From Auanema rhodensis (Eukaryota; Nematoda; Chromadorea; Rhabditida; Rhabditidae), in the NCBI GenBank assembly GCA_964057225.1, contig OZ059896.1, forward strand, positions 2,480,001 through 2,544,000: a stretch of 64,000 nt of DNA. The letters are read 5' to 3'. Shown here in pieces: positions 56,401 to 64,000 of this stretch (positions are counted from its first letter, which is position 1; each line of letters opens with the position of its first letter). The notes under the pieces are model-generated. The model had not been told where the DNA came from. It saw nothing but the letters and a program-made list of their open reading frames with translations, and searched no databases. The translations under genes and the position numbers were made by a program.

Positions 56401-58790
56401 TGAAAACCGCATCTCTTTATCTTTCACGTGAAGCGAGTTACATACCAAGTGCACATCACGTGTACATTTAATTAGCATAAATTAAAGTTCACGTAAATTT
56501 CAAACTCATGGTTACCATGCACCAATATCAATAAAAATTTGTTTTTAGACTAATATGGACATGGAGAATCTAATTTTGAAAACCGCATCTCTTTATCTTT
56601 CACGTGAAGCGAGTTACATACCAAGTGCACATCACGTGTACATTTAATTAGCATAAATTAAAGTTCACGTAAATTTCAAACTCATGGTTACCATGCACCA
56701 ATATCAATAAAAATTTGTTTTTAGACTAATATGGACATGGAGAATCTAATTTTGAAAACCGCATCTCTTTATCTTTCACGTGAAGCGAGTTACATACCAA
56801 GTGCACATCACGTGTACATTTAATTAGCATAAATTAAAGTTCACGTAAATTTCAAACTCATGGTTACCATGCACCAATATCAATAAAAATTTGTTTTTAG
56901 ACTAATATGGACATGGGGAATCTATATTTGAAAAACGCATCTCTTTATCTTTCACGTGAAGCGAGTTACATACCAAGTGCACATCACGTGTACATTTAAT
57001 TAGCATAAATCAAAGTTCACGTAAATTTCAAAGTCATGGTTACCATGCACCAATATCAATAAAATTTTGTTTTTAGACTAATATGGACATGGGGAATCTA
57101 ATTATGAAAACCGCATCTCTTTATCTTTCACGTGAAGCGAGTTACATACCAAGTGCACATCACGTGTACATTTAATTAGCATAAATTAAAGTTCACGTAA
57201 ATTTCAAAGTCATGGTTACCATGCACCAATATCAATAAAAATTTGTTTTTAGACTAATATGTACATGGAGAATCTAATTTTAAAAACCGCATCTCTTTAT
57301 TTTTCACGTGAAGCGAGTTACATACCAAGTGCACATCACGTGTACATTTAATTAGCATAAATTAAAGTTCACGTAAATTTCAAAGTCATGGTTACCATGA
57401 ACCAATATCAATAAAAATTTGTTTTTAGACTAATATGGACATGGGGAATCTAATTTTGAAAACCGCATCTCTTTATCTTTCACGTGAAGCGAGTTACATA
57501 CCAAGTGCACATCACGTGTACATTTAATTAGCATAAATTAAAGTTCACGTAAATTTCAAACTCATGGTTACCATGCACCAATATCAATAAAAATTTGTTT
57601 TTAGACTAATATGGACATGGAGAATCTAATTTTGAAAACCGCATCTCTTTATCTTTCACGTGAAGCGAGTTACATACCAAGTGCACATCACGTGTACATT
57701 TAATTAGCATAAATTAAAGTTCACGTAAATTTCAAACTCATGGTTACCATGCACCAATATCAATAAAAATTTGTTTTTAGACTAATATGGACATGGGGAA
57801 TCTATATTTGAAAAACGCATCTCTTTATCTTTCACGTGAAGCGAGTTACATACCAAGTGCACATCACGTGTACATTTAATTAGCATAAATCAAAGTTCAC
57901 GTAAATTTCAAAGTCATGGTTACCATGCACCAATATCAATAAAATTTTGTTTTTAGACTAATATGGACATGGGGAATCTAATTATGAAAACCGCATCTCT
58001 TTATCTTTCACGTGAAGCGAGTTACATACCAAGTGCACATCACGTGTACATTTAATTAGCATAAATTAAAGTTCACGTAAATTTCAAAGTCATGGTTACC
58101 ATGCACCAATATCAATAATATTTTGTTTTTAGACTAATATGGACATGGGGAATCTAATTTTGAAAACCGCATCTCTTTATTTTTCACGTGAAGCGAGTTA
58201 CATACCAAGTGCACATCACGTGTACATTTAATTAGCATAAATTAAAGTTCACGTAAATTTCAAACTCATGGTTACCATGCACCAATATCAATAAAAATTT
58301 GTTTTTAGACTAATATGTACATGGAGAATCTAATTTTAAAAACCGCATCTCTTTATCTTTCACGTGAAGCGAGTTACATACCTAGTGCACATCACGTGTA
58401 CATTTAATTAGCATAAATTAAAGTTCACGTAAATTTCAAAGTCATGGTTACCATGAACCAATATCAATAAAAATTTGTTTTTAGACTAATATGGACATGG
58501 GGAATCTAATTTTGAAAACCGCATCTCTTTATCTTTCACGTGAAGCGAGTTACATACCAAGTGCACATCACGTGTACATTTAATTAGCATAAATTAAAGT
58601 TCACGTAAATTTCAAAGTCATGGTTACCATGCACCAATATCAATAAAATTTTATTTTTAGACTAATATGGACATGGGGAATCTAATTTTGAAAACCGCAT
58701 CTCTTTATCTTTCACGTGAAGCGAGTTACATACCAAGTGCACATCACGTGTACATTTAATTAGCATAAATTAAAGTTCACGTAAATTTCA
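53408..58790. repeat. Satellite B block 9: near-identical tandem 15-mer (2,640 bp)
   Basis: Sequence at 53,408-56,150 recurs at 56,048-58,790, offset 2,640 bp or exactly 15 monomers. Shared tags are TAATTATG at 54459/57099 and 55339/57979, ATCAATAATA at 55471/58111, CATACCTAGTGC near 55,738/58,378 and TTATTTTTAG at 56011/58651. The one difference I noticed is CGCATTTC near 55,177 against CGCATCTC. Within each copy there is a shorter 5-mer (880 bp) sub-repeat shown by the TAATTATG spacing. A 6-mer step (1,056 bp) leads into it from 53403. Confidence 0.9.
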
Positions 58791-61700
58791 AACTCATGGT
58801 TACCATGCACCAATATCAATAAAAATTTGTTTTTAGACTAATATGGACATGGAGAATCTAATTTTGAAAACCGCATCTCTTTATCTTTCACGTGAAGCGA
58901 GTTACATACCAAGTGCACATCACGTGTACATTTAATTAGCATAAATTAAAGTTCACGTAAATTTCAAACTCATGGTTACCATGCACCAATATCAATAAAA
59001 ATTTGTTTTTAGACTAATATGGACATGGAGAATCTATTTTTAAAAACCGCATCTCTTTATCTTTCACGTGAAGCGAGTTACATACCAAGTGCACATCACG
59101 TGTACATTTAATTAGCATAAATTAAAGTTCACGTAAATTTCAAACTCATGGTTACCATGCACCAATATCAATAGAAATTTGTTTTTAGACTAATATGGAC
59201 ATGGAGAATCTAATTTTGAAAACCGCATCTCTTTATCTTTCACGTGAAGCGAGTTACATACCAAGTGCACATCACGTGTATATTTAATTAGCATAAATTA
59301 AAGTTCACGTAAATTTCAAAGTCATGGTTACCATGCACCAATATCAATAATATTTTGTTTTTAGACTAATATGGACATTAGGAATCTAATTTTGAAAACC
59401 GCATCTCTTTATCTTTCACGTGAAGCGAGTTACATACCAAGTGCACATCACGTGTACTTTTAATTAGCATAAATTAAAGTTCACGTAAATTTCAAACTCA
59501 TGGTTACCATGCACCAATATCAATAAAAATTTGTTTTTAGACTACTATGGACATGGAGAATCTAATTTTGAAAACCGCATCTCTTTATCTTTCACGTGAA
59601 GCGAGTTACATACCAAGTGCACATCACGTGTACATTTAATTAGCATAAATTAAAGTTCACGTAAATTTCAAACTCATGGTTACCATGCACCAATATCAAT
59701 AAAAATTTGTTTTTAGACTAATATGGACATGGAGAATCTAATTTTGAAAACCGCATCTCTTTATCTTTCACGTGAAGCGAGTTACATACCAAGTGCACAT
59801 CACGTGTACATTTAATTAGCATAAATTAAAGTTCACGTAAATTTCAAACTCATGGTTACCATGCACCAATATCAATACAATTTTGTTTTTAGACTAATAT
59901 GGACATGGGGAATCTAATTTTGAAAACAGCATCTCTTTATCTTTCACGTGAGGCGAGTTACATACCAAGTGCACATCACGTGTACATTTAATTAGCATAA
60001 GTTAAAGTTCACGTAAAATTCAAAGTCATGGTTACCATGCACCAATATCAATAAAATTTTGTTTTTAGACTAATATGGACATGGGGAATCTAATTATGAA
60101 AACCGCATCTCTTTATTTTTCACGTGAAGCGAGTTACATACCAAGTGCACATCACGTGTACATTTAATTAGCATAAATTAAAGTTCACGTAAATTTCAAA
60201 GTCATGGTTACCATGCACCAATATCAATAAAATTTTGTTTTTAGACTAATATGGACATGGGGAATCTAATTTTGAAAACCGCATCTCTTTATTTTTCACG
60301 TGAAGCGAGTTACATACCAAGTGCACATCACGTGTACATTTAATTAGCATAAATTAAAGTTCACGTAAATTTCAAACTCATGGTTACCATGCACCAATAT
60401 CAATAAAAATTTGTTTTTAGACTAATATGGACATGGAGAATCTAATTTTAAAAACCGCATCTCTTTATCTTTCACGTGAAGCGAGTTACATACCAAGTGC
60501 ACATCACGTGTACATTTAATTAGCATAAATTAAAGTTCACGTAAATTTCAAAGTCATGGTTACCATGCACCAATATCAATAAAATTTTATTTTTAGACTA
60601 ATATGGACATGGGGAATCTAATTTTGAAAACCGCATCTCTTTATCTTTCACGTGAAGCGAGTTACATACCAAGTGCACATCACGTGTACATTTAATTAGC
60701 ATAAATTAAAGTTCACGTAAATTTCAAACTCATGGTTACCATGCACCAATATCAATAAAAATTTGTTTTTAGACTAATATGGACATGGAGAATCTAATTT
60801 TGAAAACCGCATCTCTTTATCTTTCACGTGAAGCGAGTTACATACCAAGTGCACATCACGTGTACATTTAATTAGCATAAATTAAAGTTCACGTAAATTT
60901 CAAACTCATGGTTACCATGCACCAATATCAATAAAAATTTGTTTTTAGACTAATATGGACATGGAGAATCTATTTTTAAAAACCGCATCTCTTTATCTTT
61001 CACGTGAAGCGAGTTACATACCAAGTGCACATCACGTGTACATTTAATTAGCATAAATTAAAGTTCACGTAAATTTCAAACTCATGGTTACCATGCACCA
61101 ATATCAATAGAAATTTGTTTTTAGACTAATATGGACATGGAGAATCTAATTTTGAAAACCGCATCTCTTTATCTTTCACGTGAAGCGAGTTACATACCAA
61201 GTGCACATCACGTGTACATTTAATTAGCATAAATTAAAGTTCACGTAAATTTCAAAGTCATGGTTACCATGCACCAATATCAATAATATTTTGTTTTTAG
61301 ACTAATATGGACATTAGGAATCTAATTTTGAAAACCGCATCTCTTTATCTTTCACGTGAAGCGAGTTACATACCAAGTGCACATCACGTGTACTTTTAAT
61401 TAGCATAAATTAAAGTTCACGTAAATTTCAAACTCATGGTTACCATGCACCAATATCAATAAAAATTTGTTTTTAGACTACTATGGACATGGAGAATCTA
61501 ATTTTGAAAACCGCATCTCTTTATCTTTCACGTGAAGCGAGTTACATACCAAGTGCACATCACGTGTACATTTAATTAGCATAAATTAAAGTTCACGTAA
61601 ATTTCAAACTCATGGTTACCATGCACCAATATCAATAAAAATTTGTTTTTAGACTAATATGGACATGGAGAATCTAATTTTGAAAACCGCATCTCTTTAT

Positions 61701-61980
61701 CTTTCACGTGAAGCGAGTTACATACCAAGTGCACATCACGTGTACATTTAATTAGCATAAATTAAAGTTCACGTAAATTTCAAACTCATGGTTACCATGC
61801 ACCAATATCAATACAATTTTGTTTTTAGACTAATATGGACATGGGGAATCTAATTTTGAAAACAGCATCTCTTTATCTTTCACGTGAGGCGAGTTACATA
61901 CCAAGTGCACATCACGTGTACATTTAATTAGCATAAGTTAAAGTTCACGTAAAATTCAAAGTCATGGTTACCATGCACCA
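58504..61980. repeat. Satellite B block 10: tandem 11-mer (1,936 bp)
   Basis: Offset 1,936 bp (11 monomers) joins TTATTTTTAG at 58651/60587, ATAGAAATTT at 59171/61107, CATTAGGAATC, GTACTTTTAATT, GACTACTATGG, AATACAATTTTG, AAAACAGCATC, CACGTGAGGCG and CGTAAAATTCAAAG in the same order. A difference is GTGTATATTT near 59,278 against GTGTACATTT. Copies part near 60,044/61,980. It overlaps the end of the 15-mer block, so the same monomers took part in two successive duplication events. Confidence 0.87.
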
Positions 61981-64000
61981 ATATCAATAAAAATTTGTTT
62001 TTAGACTAATATGGACATGGGGAATCTAATTTTGAAAACCGCATCTCTTTATCTTTCACGTGAAGCGAGTTACATACCAAGTGCACATCACGTGTACATT
62101 TAATTAGCATAAATTAAAGTTCACTTAAATTTCAAAGTCATGGTTACCATGCACCAATATCAATAAAAATTTGTTTTTAGACTAATATGGACATGGGGAA
62201 TCTAATTTTGAAAACCGCATCTCTTTATCTTTCACGTGAAGCGAGTTACATACCAAGTGCACATCACGTGTACATTTAATTAGCATAAATTAAAGTTCAC
62301 TTAAATTTGAAAGTCATGGTTACCATGCACCAATATCAATAAAAATTTGTTTTTAGACTAATATGGACATGGGGAATCTATATTTGAAAAACGCATCTCT
62401 TTATCTTTCACGTGAAGCGAGTTACATACCAAGTGCACATCACGTGTACATTTAATTAGCATAAATCAAAGTTCACGTAAATTTCAAAGTCATGGTTACC
62501 ATGCACCAATATCAATAAAATTTTGTTTTTAGACTAATATGGACATGGGGAATCTAATTTTGAAAACCGCATCTCTTTATTTTTCACGTGAAGCGAGTTA
62601 CATACCAAGTGCACATCACGTGTACATTTAATTAGCATAAATTAAAGTTCACGTAAATTTCAAACTCATGGTTACCATGCACCAATATCAATAAAAATTT
62701 GTTTCTAGACTAATATGTACATGGAGAATCTAATTTTAAAAACCGCATCTCTTTATCTTTCACGTGAAGCGAGTTACATACCTAGTGCACATCACGTGTA
62801 CATTTAATTAGCATAAATTAAAGTTCACGTAAATTTCAAAGTCATGGTTACCATGAACCAATATCAATAAAAATTTGTTTTTAGACTAATATGGACATGG
62901 GGAATCTAATTTTGAAAACCGCATCTCTTTATCTTTCACGTGAAGCGAGTTACATACCAAGTGCACATCACGTGTACATTTAATTAGCATAAATTAAAGT
63001 TCACGTAAATTTCAAACTCATGGTTACCATGCACCAATATCAATAAAAATTTGTTTTTAGACTAATATGGACATGGAGAATCTAATTTTGAAAACCGCAT
63101 CTCTTTATCTTTCACGTGAAGCGAGTTACATACCAAGTGCACATCACGTGTACATTTAATTAGCATAAATTAAAGTTCACGTAAATTTCAAACTCATGGT
63201 TACCATGCACCAATATCAATAAAAATTTGTTTTTAGAGTAATATGGACATGGAGAATCTATTTTTAAAAACCGCATCTCTTTATCTTTCACGTGAAGCGA
63301 GTTACATACCAAGTGCACATCACGTGTACATTTAATTAGCATAAATTAAAGTTCACGTAAATTTCAAACTCATGGTTACCATGCACCAATATCAATAAAA
63401 ATTTGTTTTTAGACTAATATGGACATGGAGAATCTAATTTTGAAAACCGCATCTCTTTATCTTTCACGTGAAGCGAGTTACATACCAAGTGCACATCACG
63501 TGTACATTTAATTAGCATAAATTAAAGTTCACGTAAATTTCAAACTCATGGTTACCATGCACCAATATCAATAAAAATTTGTTTTTAGACTAATATGGAC
63601 ATGGAGAATCTATTTTTAAAAACCGCATCTCTTTATCTTTCACGTGAAGCGAGTTACATACCAAGTGCACATCACGTGTACATTTAATTAGCATAAATTA
63701 AAGTTCACGTAAATTTCAAACTCATGGTTACCATGCACCAATATCAATAGAAATTTGTTTTTAGACTAATATGGACATGGAGAATCTAATTTTGAAAACC
63801 GCATCTCTTTATCTTTCACGTGAAGCGAGTTACATACCAAGTGCACATCACGTGTACATTTAATTAGCATAAATTAAAGTTCACGTAAATTTCAAAGTCA
63901 TGGTTACCATGCACCAATATCAATAATATTTTGTTTTTAGACTAATATGGACATTAGGAATCTAATTTTGAAAACCGCATCTCTTTATCTTTCACGTGAA
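61981..64000. repeat. Satellite B block 11: mixed end, cut by the window
   Basis: TCACTTAAATTTGAAAG, TATATTTGAAAAACGC, AAATCAAAG, ATATGTACATGG and GAGTAATATGG monomers follow the order seen in blocks 3 and 8; ATATGTACATGG and GAGTAATATGG share one offset from block 3. From about 63.3 kb the series GGAGAATC, TATTTTTAAAAACC, ATAGAAATTT, ATCAATAATA with CATTAGGAATC repeats the order near 58.8-59.4 and 60.8-61.3 kb. ATAGAAATTT at 63747 is 2,640 bp after 61107. The array continues past the window. Confidence 0.78.

Larger units (their letters stand above)
11264..64000. repeat. Satellite B: tandem array of 176-bp monomers
   Basis: Starting each unit at TTCACGTAAA, units begin at 11264, 11440, 11616 and so on every 176 bp. 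The last start is 63880, giving 299 full monomers and a 121-bp partial one cut by the window end. The total span falls exactly eight bases short of 299 x 176, which matches the eight one-base deletions visible by eye. All units have the same orientation. GC is about 32%. The fixed core includes CATGGTTACCATG, CAATATCAATAAAA, GACATGG, TTCACGTGAAGCGAG and GTGCACATCACGTGTAC. Common variant positions are CAAAG/CAAAC before TCATGG, ATGCACC/ATGAACC, AAAAATTTG/AAAATTTTG, GGGGAATC/GGAGAATC and the AATTTTG/TATTTTTA/TATATTTG block. No gene is present. I do not recognise the family. Confidence 0.98.

Noticed and set aside
11264-64000. CRISPR-like array
   Set aside because: There are no unique spacers; the whole 176-bp unit repeats without alternating conserved and unique parts.
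1-64000. A CENP-B box (primate-type) in either satellite
   Set aside because: No stretch fitting the TTCG...CGGG pattern was found in the A or B consensus.
1-64000. Telomere repeats, rDNA spacer, LTR or transposon-derived tandem repeats
   Set aside because: There is no short telomeric motif, no rRNA-like sequence, no terminal repeats or target-site duplications, and no coding remnants of a transposase or reverse transcriptase.
1-64000. An undescribed multi-gene system hidden in the window
   Set aside because: Every base belongs to one of the two tandem arrays; there is no unique sequence in which such a system could sit.

Overview
The whole 64 kb window is satellite DNA. I find no protein-coding gene, RNA gene, transposon, origin or CRISPR array that the sequence supports. 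Two unrelated AT-rich tandem arrays (both about 32% GC by hand count of one consensus unit) lie head to tail. They meet at a single abrupt junction near 11,264. This is a eukaryotic nuclear genome, most likely a centromeric, pericentromeric or other heterochromatic block. I do not recognise either monomer and cannot place the organism; plants and invertebrates both carry satellites of this type.

Satellite A (1-11,263) is 32 full monomers of 351 bp (two are 350) plus a 33-bp fragment. It enters from outside the window. The monomers form an 11-mer higher-order repeat (HOR) of 3,860 bp, seen once at 1-3,860 and again from 3,861. The second copy contains a five-monomer insertion (about 7,166-8,920). 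Inside the 11-mer there is an older three-monomer rhythm of about 1,053 bp. The last five monomers before the junction fall outside the HOR order.

Satellite B (11,264-64,000) is 299 full monomers of 176 bp plus a 121-bp partial one at the window end, all in the same orientation. Phase is almost perfect: only eight monomers differ in length, each by one missing base, and these look like two original deletions that were copied. The array is a mosaic of sub-blocks with their own HOR lengths: 9-mer (to about 18.8 kb), 13/14-mer (18.8-28.5 kb), 7/8-mer (28.5-32.4 kb), 13-mer (32.4-36.5 kb), 13/14/10/13-mer (36.5-46.4 kb), 2-mer (46.4-47.7 kb), 9-mer (47.9-51.0 kb), mixed (51.0-53.4 kb), 15-mer (53.4-58.8 kb), 11-mer (58.5-62.0 kb) and a mixed end. 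Several adjacent blocks are nearly identical, so amplification is recent.

Each B monomer carries a 13-bp dyad, CATGGTTACCATG, and two CACGTG sites, one inside the palindrome TTCACGTGAA and one in the context ATCACGTG. Each A monomer carries several short inverted repeats. These dyads, the nucleosome-like unit lengths (176 and 351, close to 2 x 176) and the HOR structure are the points of biological interest. A centromeric role is inference from architecture only; nothing in the sequence proves it.
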